From Telmatactis stephensoni (taxonomy: Eukaryota > Cnidaria > Anthozoa > Actiniaria > Isophelliidae), in assembly GCA_029948255.1 (NCBI GenBank), contig JALIZF010001916.1, forward strand, positions 959,001 through 1,023,000: DNA of 64,000 bases, written 5' to 3'. Position numbers and translations under genes: made by a program. Positions 1 through 18,089 of the stretch are shown here, one piece after another. The notes beneath the pieces were generated by a model. It worked only from the letters and a program-made list of their open reading frames with translations, was not told the DNA's origin and ran no database searches. Position 1 is the first letter of the stretch. The number at the start of each line of letters is the position of its first letter.

Positions 1-533
1 ACAGAAACAAAACTCCGTCCCAAGATTAATGATTTTTTAGTAATTTTATTGCCTACCTTTTTCTCATAGACTTTTATCTTTCTCCCGTGCTCAAAATTAA
101 GCTTAAAGATATGATATGGGAAAATTTAATGAAAACAATTCTAAAAATATTGCCTGGGATTCCTGTGACCAAGCCGGATGAGGCAGCGCGAAAGCCCGCG
201 AAATCTCGCGCATGCGCAGTCGTTTTGCCGCGGTGTTCTATGAAACCTTTTAGACCGTTATAGAGAGGTGCATGGTCGCTTGTGAAGTTTCGATTATATT
301 TTTAATGCCAAAAACATTTTTATACCGAATGACATGAGGATTTTCTTTCAAAATGGCGTTTTGCAAGATCAGCGATATCTCTATAAATACCAATCGAAAA
401 TATTTTTACTTTTATGTAATTCGATGATCGATGAATCAGTAAACTAAAAATCTTAGAAATCGGTAAAGGTTATGAAACAAGCGATTGAAACTTAGACCTG
501 CCAAACAAATAAATATGCATGGGCTACCGTAAA
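1..533. other. Non-coding flank, no gene seen
   Basis: No convincing exon, RNA gene or named repeat was found. The sequence is AT-rich with frequent stops in all frames. Confidence 0.5.
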
Positions 534-651
534 GGTAGTCTCCCTCGCAGCCGCTCCTAGTGTCGTCACGCAAGGATTCCTCCCCTAAGAAGCTTCTTAG
601 GGGAGGAATCCTTGCGTGACGACACTAGGAGCGGCTGCGAGGGAGACTACC
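534..651. repeat. Perfect 118-bp palindrome without spacer
   Basis: Two 59-bp arms are exact reverse complements and meet at AAGCTT (590-595) with no loop. The arms are GC-richer than the flanks. It may be a small foldback transposon or a cruciform-forming palindrome. A perfect arm with no spacer can also be an assembly or library artefact. An apparent reading frame crossing it has no coding support. Confidence 0.85.
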
Positions 652-1064
652 GTAAAGGGGGACGGCGATGAAAATCGGTCAAAATTGGAAATAAATGATC
701 TTAGTTGAAGTAACTCAATGATGACTATAAATGCAAATGAAGAATTACTTTCCCAAAAATTCTGCATTTCAAGCTCGTTATCACCGAGAACTTTGGATTT
801 AAAAGCCAAGAGAACAATAGGTTTGAGTAAATGACGTCATTTACTCAAAATTTAGATGCTAATATACTTGATAATTTTGATCTGTTTCTTTTGAATATAA
901 ATTAAATAAAATATTTTGCTTTGTGATTATAGGAGCCATATAGATAAGTTTAACCGAGTTTCAAATCATTTTCAAATTTAATCGTCGTCTCTCAAGAAAT
1001 CTAGACAAAGTTTAATTTTAATAGGGTTAAAAACGTCTGCAAATTATTTTTGCTATTTTATCGA
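652..1064. other. Intergenic DNA, no gene seen
   Basis: AT-rich, with no supported exon. A frame running out of the neighbouring palindrome lacks splice context and homology. Confidence 0.45.
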
Positions 1065-1130
1065 GAATCGGACCCCGGACCACAACCTTTCCGATCCGTT
1101 GACTTACCATTATGCTACGAGCCAGTTCCT
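1065..1130 (-). repeat. tRNA-like SINE head or tRNA relic
   Basis: On the minus strand there is an A-box-like segment (TAGCATAATGG) followed about 30 nt later by a B-box-like segment (GGTCCGATTC). This is the layout of an RNA polymerase III promoter in a tRNA-derived SINE. The cloverleaf is imperfect, so a working tRNA gene is unlikely. Confidence 0.4.
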
Positions 1131-1444
1131 TGATCATGATGGAATTTTCTAAGTTTTATACTAATCAGGTCGCTCATTCTTTATACGTCAATTATTAATC
1201 ATTAATTATTATGAACGACTGAGAAGCCATTTCTTAAACTAGCACTTCGTCAGTGTTGGATCGTAGGTCCAAACACCTCGAAACCATAAACGTTTCATCA
1301 GTTTCTTGGTGTTTGGAACTCGCTCTTGTTTAAGAAATATTACATAAGACTTTCCACATTGGTCCGCACATCAAGTTAAACGGTCCACTATGCATGCATT
1401 GGGTAAAACCTTCTTTAGAATAGATGGACGCCTGAACTCTGAGA

Positions 1445-1711
1445 TTGAATACATCCGACAGAATATTCAATATCATTCACGAAACTCCATCCGCAAGCCC
1501 CACGCCGCTCATAACTGCTTTGGTTGCCTTATCTGTGGCATTCCTCAACTTTATCATTGTACTGGTAATCCTTTGGTGTATACGTGGCATGCATCGCGTA
1601 CCGCAACCAGCATCATTCACTGCCAACTCGCACCTACGGCCAAGTCAAGTTCTAGTGAAGAGTGTTAGACGCCGTTTGAAGAAAACCCCACCGAACGTTG
1701 CTAAACAATAG
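1445..1711 (+). other. Possible terminal exon with one membrane helix
   Basis: An open frame of about 88 codons ends in TAG at 1709-1711. It contains a hydrophobic stretch of about 22 residues (around LVALSVAFLNFIIVLVILW), then a basic tail with RRRLKK. The frame has no ATG before the helix and a TGA at 1433-1435. If real, it would be the 3' exon of a single-pass membrane protein whose upstream exons are not visible. It could equally be a chance open frame. Confidence 0.2.
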
Positions 1712-1772
1712 TAACATTACTATCATTATAATTACAATCTTATTCTTATATATTACCATATATATCTTATTT

Positions 1773-1962
1773 ATCAATTAGACAACAGAAAGCCACGCGC
1801 CTATGGCGTTATAGACGCACGAGAGAAAATTTAAAGAACGATTAACAAACGTAAGAGTGGTATGAGGCGTAGCCGTGTGCGACTCTAGTTTAAGAGTTCT
1901 TTATATTTTCTCAAGTGCGTCTATAACGCAATGGACAAGCAGCTTTCTGTTGTCTAATTGAT
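1773..1962. mobile_element. Inverted-repeat element (MITE-like), 190 bp
   Basis: The ends ATCAATTAGACAAC and GTTGTCTAATTGAT are reverse complements. Similarity continues inward for about 65 bp with mismatches, including a shared GCGTTATAGACGCAC block. No coding potential. No clean target-site duplication was identified. Confidence 0.7.
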
Positions 1963-2261
1963 TTATAACAGAGCCTAGAATGTTAAAAACGAAGCCGTGC
2001 AGCCCATGGGCAAATAATTCATAACTTTCTGGCCAATCAGAGCGCGCGTTATATCGAATCTATGTGATAAATCCCGATAATTCACTCGCTGCGTGCGTTA
2101 ACCTCTAATTGTTACATTTATTTCGTTTTTAGGGTCAGTTGGGACGGCTTTAGCAAATCCCCTTTTATTCCTACCTGGCTGTTAGGTAGTCCGAACTATT
2201 CCAAATCTTGATCGATTTAGCAAAACTTATGTCATTAATTTTTCGTATAAGTATACTTTAC

Positions 2262-2539
2262 CAAGAGACCATAATACTAAGAGAGCGAAGCTCAGTATTG
2301 ATGTCTGTGCCATGTTCGTGGCGGCTAAGGCTATTTTTAGTAACTTCGCCATCGCGCGCGCAAGGCTCTTAAACAATAGAATTCAAACGGTCCCGTCCGC
2401 GCGCACGTCAAAAATCAAATTCTATTGGTTGAGGGACTTGCGCGCGCTATGGCGAAGTTACTAAAAATAGCCTTAGCCGCCACGAACATGGCACAGACAT
2501 CAATACTGAGCTTCGCTCTCTTAGTATTATGGTCTCTTG
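2262..2539. mobile_element. Family-A inverted-repeat transposon, copy 1
   Basis: This 278-bp non-autonomous element begins CAAGAGACC and ends GGTCTCTTG, with inverted arms of more than 100 bp. It is flanked by an exact 7-bp target-site duplication ACTTTAC (2255-2261 and 2540-2546). Two further copies lie at 40,444 and 50,527, each with its own 7-bp duplication. It encodes no transposase. The superfamily is uncertain; P-like elements are one group that makes 7-8-bp duplications. Confidence 0.9.
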
Positions 2540-2686
2540 ACTTTACTGATTCGCTAACGCCGTAGTCGTTGTATTCAACCAACCAACTTCCTACGCACCT
2601 CTCGGCGGAGCTCGGAACTAAGGAGGGAGACATGCCAGGAAAAGGAATGAAACAAAATGTTTTAGTGGCAGGTACAAGTAATCATG

Positions 2687-2975
2687 TCCGGGGGGGAGGG
2701 GGGGGGTACTCCTAAGAGTTTGCTAATATGGATGTATGGCGTTTCAGGATCCGGTTTTTGGACTTGCCAACTTGGTAAAACCGGTTTTGGAGCAAAATGA
2801 ATGGGTTTCTCGATGACAAATAAGCCAAGCAGCCTTCAAAATATTCCATTTTTTCTTTCTAGGATTCGTCAAACAAGTCGGTTTTTCCGGGTTTGGCCTC
2901 CGGTCTGAGCTGCGGTGACGCACCGACCCTGAACCATTTTGAAACCATGTGCCTTCCCCCTCCCCTCCCCCCATG
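2687..2975. mobile_element. G-tract-ended element (family B), 289 bp
   Basis: The left end is a G-rich run beginning TCCGGGG and the right end is a C-rich run ending CCCCCCATGG. It is flanked by direct repeats GTAATCATG (2678-2686 and 2976-2984), consistent with an 8- or 9-bp target-site duplication. It shares the GGGTACTCC subterminal motif with the element at 7,559. No coding content. Confidence 0.65.
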
Positions 2976-2984
2976 GTAATCATG

Positions 2985-3600
2985 GTTATTGAGTCATAGC
3001 TGTTGTGACTTCTGATCCAAGTGTTATACCAGTTATGACCAGTGGGGTTACTTGTACCAGTTTCATGGATTCCTTAACTTTCTTGTATGAGCCAATAGCT
3101 CTTCCTTTACATTACTTTATCTGAATTGAATTGAATTGTCTTTTGTTGCTCTTAAGTGTTAGATATTTTTTATACAATAATAATTACTAAAATATATATA
3201 ACTGCGAATGTGCTTGTATCGTGATCGACAACTAAACTTTCAGTTGGATTTTTGGATTTTTTTTGATCTGCCAATTGTGTCATAGGGGCGTGGCTTATGT
3301 AAATGCCCTCGATCTGACCTCGATCCACGTTTGCCAGTCATCTTGAGGTCCCTTGAAGACATTTGCGTAAGCTCCGCCCCTTCCCATGTGGGCAGGTCAG
3401 AAAAAAACAAAATCCAACTGAAAGTATGAATTCGTTGTTGGTCGCAATACAAACTTTTTCGCAGTAAAGGAAAATATTTTTTAACATAATTATTATAATA
3501 TAACAATAGAGCCTCAGGCTAAGTTGACTGGGAAGTTTTCTAGTTAGCCCCCAGCCCTTTTGTTTTTAATTAATAGCAATTAATAGCAGGTAAAAAAAAG
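2985..3600. other. Intergenic DNA, no gene seen
   Basis: AT-rich. Two near-identical blocks, ACTTTCAGTTGGATTTT on the plus strand near 3,235 and its reverse complement near 3,410, bracket about 190 bp and suggest another degraded inverted-repeat element. No exon supported. Confidence 0.4.
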
Positions 3601-3830
3601 AAATTAAAAACAGGTGAAAAGGAAATTAATAACAGGTGAAAAGGAAATTAATAACAGGTGAAAAGGAAATTAATAACAGGTGAAAAGGAAATTAATAACA
3701 GGTGAAAAGGAAATTAATAACAGGTGAAAAGGAAATTAATAACAGGTGAAAAGGAAATTAATAACAGGTGAAAAGGAAATTAATAACAGGTGAAAAGGAA
3801 ATTAATAACAAGTGAAAAGAAATATTTGTA
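3601..3830. repeat. 22-bp tandem repeat, about 10.5 units
   Basis: The unit is GGAAATTAATAACAGGTGAAAA repeated head to tail almost without mismatch, with degenerate units at both edges (from about 3,575 and up to about 3,850). Confidence 0.95.
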
Positions 3831-3919
3831 GCAGGTGCACACGAAAATCTATAGCAAGTAATAATTAATTAATTGTAATTTACTCAGATTGTAACGCATT
3901 GTGAGTCCAGTCATTGTGT

Positions 3920-4077
3920 ATTCTCTACTTTCACATTCCCCATAATGCCCTCTGTTTTTGGGGGGTAGTTATTGTAATTCAAATGTATTTGATTTTAATA
4001 ACAACTGATTTGATTAGCATTACAATAACTACCCCCCAAAAACAGAGGGCATTATGGGGAATGTGAAAGTAGAGAAT
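3920..4077. mobile_element. Foldback element with perfect 59-bp arms
   Basis: The 59-bp arms at 3920-3978 and 4019-4077 are exact reverse complements separated by 40 bp. No obvious target-site duplication flanks them. The perfect arms suggest recent origin or conversion. Confidence 0.85.
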
Positions 4078-4722
4078 GCATCATTTTATTACACTTGTAC
4101 GCATTAGGTATTACGAGTTTAATAGCATACGATATATATAGAACAAACGAAACCTTAGTAAAATATATAGAAAGATTGCGACAACTGAAACATAGTCTAC
4201 CGTGCTTCCCTGCAACAACACATTCTTTTTACAAAAAAAAGTTTTTGACATTTCAGAAAGCCACTAATATTTGTTCTGGTGTTTTTCCACGCATCAATCA
4301 TTGATGACATTGAGCTAACATCGTGTCACCTTGCTCTGTATTTGTCAGCATATAAGCTGTTTGATTAGAACTTTCTTCCACAATGAGTTTGGCTAGACGA
4401 ACTGAACTGAGATCACATAAATGTAAGTACAGTCGATCTATCTATTTTTGAAATCATTGAGTTTCGTAGGTCTAGTTCAGATGCTGTACTTTCCATGTGT
4501 TATTCGAAATCAAACCAGCCGAGTTCCATCAATTTATTTAGATACCGAACTCCCGTGTATTTCCTGGAAGCAATTTGGTACGGCACTCAGCACGTGGTTC
4601 GTCTGATATGATTTAATTTCAGCAGCGGCCTTCATGATATATGTAGTTTGAATTAGGAGTATGCAGTATGTAATATTTCAATTTTCGTATTTTCCTAGAC
4701 CTGATCGACCCTGATCATCAAC
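4078..4722 (+). other. Upstream region and putative 5' UTR exon of the Cys-rich gene
   Basis: A good 5' splice donor (AAAT|GTAAGT, exon end 4422) and an acceptor (TTTCCTAG, exon start 4699) would place a non-coding first exon before 4422 and an intron of about 276 bp. The start codon lies 24 nt into the second exon. No clear TATA box was identified. Confidence 0.35.
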
Positions 4723-5616
4723 ATGGAAATGCGTCTTTTCATTCTTGCCCTTGCAATCTTGGCCACAATCACTTTTGGTAAGAAACAATTCAATTTTTTT
4801 CTCTCATTGATTTATTGTATACCTAGAAATTAACGAAATCTTACACTAGCGCACGCAGGTTTTTAACCATTCAGTTTATATTAACGGAAAAGAGTCATTC
4901 AGTCTCGCCGTAAAGTATCATTGCCTTGCATGCCGTGGTTCCAGTCTTACTAGGGCTTAAAACGAAAGACATCGATTGACTTCACAAAATGTTACAAATT
5001 ATAACCGTGATACATGAAAAACACGCTTGGATTCTAGTCCATTTTTCTGATGGGGCTCACCTCATGATTTCTTTTAGGCAGATTTTTCAAAGCATAATAG
5101 AATTTGATTCTCGTATAGTAGTCTCGTATTACGTTGTTATCCCTCAAGTTATCGGATAAAAACATGAAATCTAGCTCTCAATAGTGATTAAAACTCTCGG
5201 ATTCCGCCTCCCAAAACAGGTAGATCCCTAGATCTCGACGATAAGTAATTCAGCCCATGTTCTAAATTGGCTTTCTAACTGTTTTAGTGAAAGGCTCGTC
5301 AGTGACTTGCAAGACATCAGGAGCAAAATTCAATAGAATTAACGGCAAGACAGCTTCATCTGATACCTGGAGGAGAACAACAACTGTACCACAACAACAG
5401 CGGTACAGGTGTTATGATATCTGTAAGGGATACTGCAAGGATGAGGGACCACCTGACTTACGTAACACTAACAACAAGTGGGCAAATTGCAAAGCCTATT
5501 CATCTTGGGTTGCGGGTGTAGGCCAGGGGACGTGCTACTGTTATGGATGGAGTAGTGTACCATCGTGGTACGCAGACAGCGGTTATAATTCTGGTCATTG
5601 CACCTCGGGTGACTAA
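4723..5616 (+). CDS. Small secreted 8-cysteine protein, two coding exons
   Basis: Coding exons are 4723-4777 and 5288-5616, joined by a GT-AG intron that splits a valine codon. The predicted product is 127 residues. Residues 1 to about 21 form a signal peptide with a hydrophobic core (FILALAILATITF). The mature part has eight cysteines at 26, 60, 64, 68, 86, 101, 103 and 123, consistent with four disulfides, and includes a CX3CX3C run and a CYCYG motif. The CKAY...TCYCYG stretch faintly resembles PAN/Apple-type modules, but I cannot assign a family. The TAA at 5614-5616 is followed by an AATAAA signal at 5682-5687, so the gene end is well marked. Most likely extracellular. The role is unknown, and other secreted disulfide-rich families remain possible. 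Confidence 0.8.
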
Positions 5617-5681
5617 CAGCACACTGAGACAATTCAAACGAATTGAATATGTGTAATGTGTTATAAAGAGATTAAAACTGT

Positions 5682-5687
5682 AATAAA
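5682..5687 (+). terminator. Polyadenylation signal AATAAA
   Basis: Canonical hexamer 66 nt after the stop codon of the Cys-rich secreted protein gene. Confidence 0.7.
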
Positions 5688-5699
5688 ATCTGAGATTGT

Positions 5700-7249
5700 T
5701 GTGGTTCATTCACAATTAAAGAATCCAAAACAAAATTATTACAAAATCGAAAACACAATTAAAAAATTAAACCAATAACTTTTTAAGAAGAAGGATGTTG
5801 ATTGGCTGGAATGTTTGACTTCCGATAATGCATATCCAGTAGTATAGTCCAGACGCTGGGCCCTAAACCCTAACCCTAACCCCAACCTTAACCCAAAGGT
5901 CTCAATGAGAAAACTCACGGATACAGCTACCACACAAGCCAATTTCAAAAGGAAAAACTTATGCACCAAAGTAAATCCCGAAGGGGGAGGGGAGACTCAC
6001 CTAAAATAAGGGGTTTGTGACAAATTAAACGTTTGAAAACAAACAGCTAAACGACCGAGAGACCGTGCATGAACTGAAATCCCGCCATAAAATGCTGGCA
6101 TATTTCACTTCTCTATCAAGAAACCCATGACAAGAGAAAAGGTCAATCATAACCTTTAAAAACAGTATAAGTCAAATTTTGAAACAAACATTCAGATAAT
6201 TTTTCATCTCCGTGGTCCCTGACAGCGCACTAGCGGTAGGTAGACTGCTCATGTTTCAGTTGTCTTAGTATTTCGGTAGTTGAACATAATTTTGAAGAAC
6301 GAGATAGCCAGCCAAATGTTCCGTGTCAACATAAAATTTCTTGCATTCGATATGCAAATGAATTTCAAGCCCAAAACACAGACATGCGCAGACAAATTGT
6401 ATACATGCTAATATAAGCACAAATAAAGCTTACATAGCCGAACTGTAATGAAACCTCCAGTGCGCATACGCAAACATCTGGTTTTCATATAAAATATTTG
6501 AGGGGTTTGCAGCTAAAATAGATATTTTTATCCTAAACTGTTTTATGCATTAGGAGCCGGGCGTTATTAAACGGTCAATAGAGAAAAACTCAGTCGCAAA
6601 AGTCATGGGCTCCTTGTCACTTAATTAATCAGTTCCTGCATGGTTAGTTTTGATGGATAGTGATTCCAAGAGTCACTTCAATGAAACCGGTTTCACTATG
6701 CCAACTACACGGCTACACTTGTAACTTACACGTGTAAAAGTATAGTCACCGCAACAGTGATTTTTTTCACGGTACTCTTTGACATACGCCCTGACTGTTT
6801 TATGGCGGTATACCTTGTTTGATTTGACCAAAGGCACCAGGACAAATATTGGTGGTGTTTTAAACTGTGTGACTTTGTTATTTTGATTTAATAAACCGTT
6901 ACTTGTACGTTGTTTAATTTGTGGGCACCAGGCCAAATATTGTTTTATTTTTCGGACAGTAAACAGTTACTATTCTTCTTAAATTTGGACAGATAGTATA
7001 ACCAAAGCATCCTAGATTCTAAAGTAGTAACAGTCCAGCAGTCCCATCCATTCCAGATCCATCAAGCTAGGTTATGCATTCCACAGGAATCCCAATTAGT
7101 CATCCAGCTCAGACGATAACCGCTGAAATATGATTGCATGTTCATAATGAGATTTCCAGATAAAGATTTTTTGTGAAGCATTCGATCTATTACGTGTAAA
7201 AAAGTCAGCACCATTTCACTAGTAGGTGTGAGTTTCGAGCTTTTCTACA
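5700..7249. other. Intergenic region between Cys-rich gene and AKR7 copy 1
   Basis: No gene seen. A short telomere-like run (CCCTAACCCTAACC and variants) lies at about 5,860-5,892. The rest is AT-rich. The last few hundred bases must contain the promoter of AKR7 copy 1, but no clear TATA element is visible. Confidence 0.45.
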
Positions 7250-13993
<6,744 letters not shown>

Positions 13994-16450
13994 ACGACGA
14001 ATCATTCTTCGACTGCAGAGCAACCTTGGCTGACACACAGTACATTACACAGCTATATTGTCATAGTTAGCTATTTTTATATTTCCTCGAATTCTTCAGT
14101 AGTCTTTTCATTGTAATTTATAGATATACACGGTTTTTCTGAAAATCAACTCAGTTTATGACGAATCCCTTGTTTAATTGAATATGATATGATATGAAGT
14201 GTTAATAGGCCCTTTACAGCACGTGCGAATGAGCCCATTTTGGAGGGCAAACACAATGGTTTCCAGCCAATAGGACATTGAAATTCTTTTGTTTTGCCCT
14301 CTAAATTGAGCTGCATTCCAACATGCTGCAAAGGGCCTATCGCACCCTTCTCCGTAGAGGACAAATGGCCTTGAGAAAGGTTTATTTTTCCAATAATAAA
14401 TTTGATAACATAAATTAATGTAGATACAATTAGGGTCATACAAGAGTAGAGAAGAACAAAATATATACGAAAATGTGCAAAAAAATAAAATAAAAGTTAG
14501 GTCTGTACTTTTTTGTGCTTCCTTTCTGCCTTCTTTCTTTCCTTTTTCCTTTCCTTTCCTTTCGTTTTCTTTTCGTTTTCTTTTCGTTTTCTTTTCTAGT
14601 ATATCAACTTTTTGCTTTTTTAACGTCTACCACATCTCACACTTGTTTCGACTTCTTTCCATTCGGTGTAGCTTTAAGTAGTTTCAAATACTCTTAAAAC
14701 TGAGCACTGATGGAGAGAGGTGTTAAGAGCGCACCGTCGGCTTCCTGGGAAACGTAACCAGCTTAACTAGCTGGAGGAACTACCGACCCTAAATATTGTG
14801 CTTTATCTTAACCTTTTAAATTGTCGAAATGTAGCGTTTTACTAAAATGGAAGACGTTGATCGGAGGGATTATGGCCAAAGAAGGAGAGTAAAGAAAATT
14901 CAAAAGAAAACAGATCCATAATTTCGACCTATAGAGACTTTTTCTCTCTCTTTGCCTGCCGGCCTTTGCGCAAGCGCGTTCGCATTCTCACTCCTCCCAA
15001 TCAAACCTTTATTTGAGTTATGAGTAGCCATTACCCTAAGTTCTGTTTCCGTAAAAGTTCCCAAAAAGAGTGAGGGGAATCCAGGTCTATCAGGGGAGTA
15101 GCCAGGAGTTTCATGCGACTGTTTACTCAGCTGGATGAACAGTTTATACAGTATACACAAGCCAAAAATATACCTTTTGCTTGAATTTAAACTTTAAAAA
15201 ATAGTATGTCTTGATTAACTTGGCAATTGTTTAGCGGGGCAATTACAAAACGCATAAAAAACGCACGATATTCGATCGCACATTTAAGAAATATAGAGAA
15301 ATTAAACGATATCCATATATTAATAATCATGAATATTAATCAATCTCAATATATTTATGAACGATCCAAAATAATTAAAAAAGTAAAGGTAAAAACATCA
15401 GTATCCGTAGCAAAACAATAAGTAGTCAGGATATTCAGGTAAAAAAAGAAAAAGTTATAGAAAAAGAGCGAAAAAAAGAAAAAAGAAAAAGGATTCGCCC
15501 CCGACATGACTCGAACCTGTTAGATATGCACCCCGCGGACACAAAGTAGAAATGGTTATTTAATTGAAAAATAAAAAAGGAAAAATTAAATTTTGGGACG
15601 ATTCTCCCGAGACATTCAAGGAAGCTGAGACATCGAATCGACTTACGTTACGGACGAGGATTTCGGCCCCATCCACGCTATCCCGGTGCTACATAAAACA
15701 GTTGTCTTAGCCCGAAGGCCAGGGAGGGAGACGATATCCGGACCCTAATCTATATACCTTTAGATATCACCTTAGACCGATGCGCTACCTAGACACTTAA
15801 TAATTTTAATGTCTAATTGGGGTAGTCTATTCGGCGAAGTTTCATTATGATGCTAATATGTTTGTCCCAAATCCTTGGGGACATAGAGGAACCAATCAAA
15901 ATCGATTATTTTGAAGAAAGATCAACAAAGTTGCGTTAACAATATGCATTTTAGGTCCATCGAGCTCCTTTGTAACGTGAAGACGTTATGCTGTATTTTA
16001 GTATGGACCGTTATTTTCTACTGCTGGATGAAGGTTTGCAACTGGTAATCACATTTGCTATTTAAGAGTAGTCCTAAAGCAGATCTCGATGATTATCCAG
16101 ACAAAGGGCGAAGATTTGAAATGTCAGCAAAGTTAAGTATCTCGTTTACAAATATCTTAACTCAACTGAAAGTTGTACATTTAGAGATTTAATAAACTTT
16201 ATCACTTAGGGTTTCATCAGTTGTATTTTCAAGTCTATTTGGGCAAGAAAATCTCGTGAAACCCTAACCCTAATCTGCTGAGTCTCTGCTAGTAGGGAAT
16301 CCCGTACTGATAAAGAACCTGATGCCAGCGCCAAAGACACGAGCTTTTAATATCATTTTGTAGTAGAACCGCAGGTAAGAACTTGTTAAGAACTTGTTAA
16401 ACGAGTTTTACTTTTTCTTGCACATACGATTTCAAGTGATTGCAAGGGGA
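13994..16450. other. Intergenic DNA with repeats, no gene seen
   Basis: Contains a possible polyadenylation signal AATAAA at 14,395-14,400, a pyrimidine-rich (CTTTT)n tract at about 14,519-14,600, and tRNA-like segments at about 15,490-15,795. Frames here are short, low-complexity or lack splice context. Confidence 0.45.
15495..15795 (-). repeat. tRNA-like fragments, probable SINE material
   Basis: On the minus strand, a segment near 15,790 resembles a tRNA 5' half (TAGGTAGCGCATCGG, A-box-like). Another near 15,510 carries a B-box-like CAGGTTCGAGTC. They are too far apart for one tRNA and are best read as two SINE-type relics. Confidence 0.3.
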
Positions 16451-16455
16451 AACTA

Positions 16456-16515
16456 GAAGGGAGGGAGGGGATTGGGGAGGGGAGGGGAGGGGAGGGGAAG
16501 GGAGGGGAGGGGAAG
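16456..16515. repeat. (GGGGA)n purine tract
   Basis: Nearly uninterrupted GGGGA units with runs of four G, able in principle to form G-quadruplex structure. Confidence 0.85.
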
Positions 16516-16829
16516 TAGTTAATGCACGTCCCCTGGAATTCCTCTAGCTATGTTCGTGATTGTACACTTGAGAGTTCTTACTCCATTTGTTTCCACATAT
16601 ATAACACAGGGCACCCAGCGTGGAGTAATCGCCCTCACCTGATCTTTTTAGGGCGGTGTTACACGAGACGATTTTGAACGACGATTTTCCGCGCAACGTT
16701 CCAACAACTTGCAATATTTTGCGTTGCGAGTTTCTGACTTGGATTCAAAAACTCGCAACGCGTTGCCGAAGCGAAAATTGCAAGGAAAATCGTTCCAAGT
16801 GTCATATTACACGAGAAAGATTTTTAACG

Positions 16830-16936
16830 CAAAGCAAAGCAAAGCAAAGCAAAGCAAAGCAAAGCAAAGCAAAGCAAAGCAAAGCAAAGCAAAGCAAAGC
16901 AAAGCAAAGCAAAGCAAAGCAAAGCAAAGCAAAGCA
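16830..16936. repeat. (AAAGC)n microsatellite, about 21 units
   Basis: Perfect five-base tandem repeat. It follows an inverted-repeat element whose arms carry TTACACGAGA-type ends (about 16,660-16,825). All frames through the array are open, which is a by-product of the repeat. Confidence 0.95.
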
Positions 16937-17515
16937 AACCAAATTAAACAAAAAACAAAACAACAACACCAAAAATTAAACACTTGGTTGAATCACAAAT
17001 TATCAGAGTCTTCGCTCTGAAAAGGTGTTTGTTTCAATGATTTAAAACAGCGACAGAAACTTCTGCGTGAAATAAAAGTCTTAACAAACCTTTGATGGTC
17101 GTATAGTCAATCCTGCTATTTCAAACACGGTAGCGCCTCCTGACGCAACATCATTCAACTGAAATTAAAACAACAACAACAACAATAATAACAAAATGAA
17201 GAAATTATTCGGCAGTTTAGAAAGTCACATTTACTTATCAGTGATTTTGTGTTTAGTCAGGAAACTAGCCTGAGGCAACTGAACGTCAAGTGATGTGGAC
17301 TGCTTTTCGATCGTGAGCTTCATGTACGTGAAAGTCGTTTCTGCATGTTTCTGTTTCCGTGTTTATTACTTGGAAAAGTTGTTCACATGCATTACACCAT
17401 GCAAGGCGGTACTAATGAATTAAAATAAATTAGATGATTTCTTGTTCAAGGTTTTTCTTAAAAACTGCGAACGATGTTTAAATAGAACTAACGGTCACAC
17501 CTGAAAGATCTCATC

Positions 17516-17690
17516 CAGGGGCGTATCCAAGGGGGGGTCCCAGGGTGCCCGTGACCCCCCTTTGAAAACAAAAAGATGATAGAAATAAAAGAATCTGACT
17601 GGAGAAAGATTGAGAAATTGGAAGTGTGACCCCCCTTTGGTAGAAAATGGAAAGTGTGACCCCCTTTGAAATATTCTGGATACGCCCCTG
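17516..17690. mobile_element. CAGGGGCG-ended MITE, copy 1
   Basis: A 175-bp element with ends CAGGGGCGTATCCA and TGGATACGCCCCTG, flanked by a 5-bp duplication TCATC (17511-17515 and 17691-17695). The terminal motif resembles hAT ends, but the duplication is 5 bp rather than 8. Confidence 0.9.
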
Positions 17691-17914
17691 TCATCATTCC
17701 ATGCAGCAATGGTATACGTGGAAAAACTTGTAGCAATCAGTAGTAGGAGAATATGCATTAAGCTTTAAATCATGATTACGCCTAGTTTTAGTGAAATTAT
17801 AAGATATGATTATTGATCAAAAGGAACAGCGCTAAGCTTGTTAATGATTTTATACATTAAACAAAGTCTTCGTTCTCGAAGTAACTGAAGGAGAGACGTA
17901 AAAATAGCCCATAT

Positions 17915-18089
17915 CAGGGGCGTATCCAGGGGGGTCCCAGGGTGCCCGTGACCCCCTTTTGAAAACAAAAAGATGATAGAAATAAAAGAATCGGACTGGA
18001 GAAAGATTGAGAAATTGGAAGTGTGACCCCCCTTTGGTGGAAAATGGAAAGTGTGACCCCCCCTTTAAAATATTCTGGATATGCCCCTG
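17915..18089. mobile_element. CAGGGGCG-ended MITE, copy 2
   Basis: Also exactly 175 bp, about 95% identical to the copy 225 bp upstream and in the same orientation. It is flanked by a different 5-bp duplication CATAT (17910-17914 and 18090-18094), so it is an independent insertion rather than a tandem duplication. Confidence 0.9.

Noticed and set aside
5858..5892. Telomeric repeat, possible chromosome end
   Set aside because: Only about four degenerate CCCTAA units embedded in ordinary sequence; an interstitial trace at most.
14515..14697. Phe-rich frames near 14.5 kb
   Set aside because: Translation of a pyrimidine-rich (CTTTT)n tract.
16656..17020. Frames ending in Ser-Lys-Ala-Lys-Gln repeats
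   Set aside because: Translation of the (AAAGC)n microsatellite.
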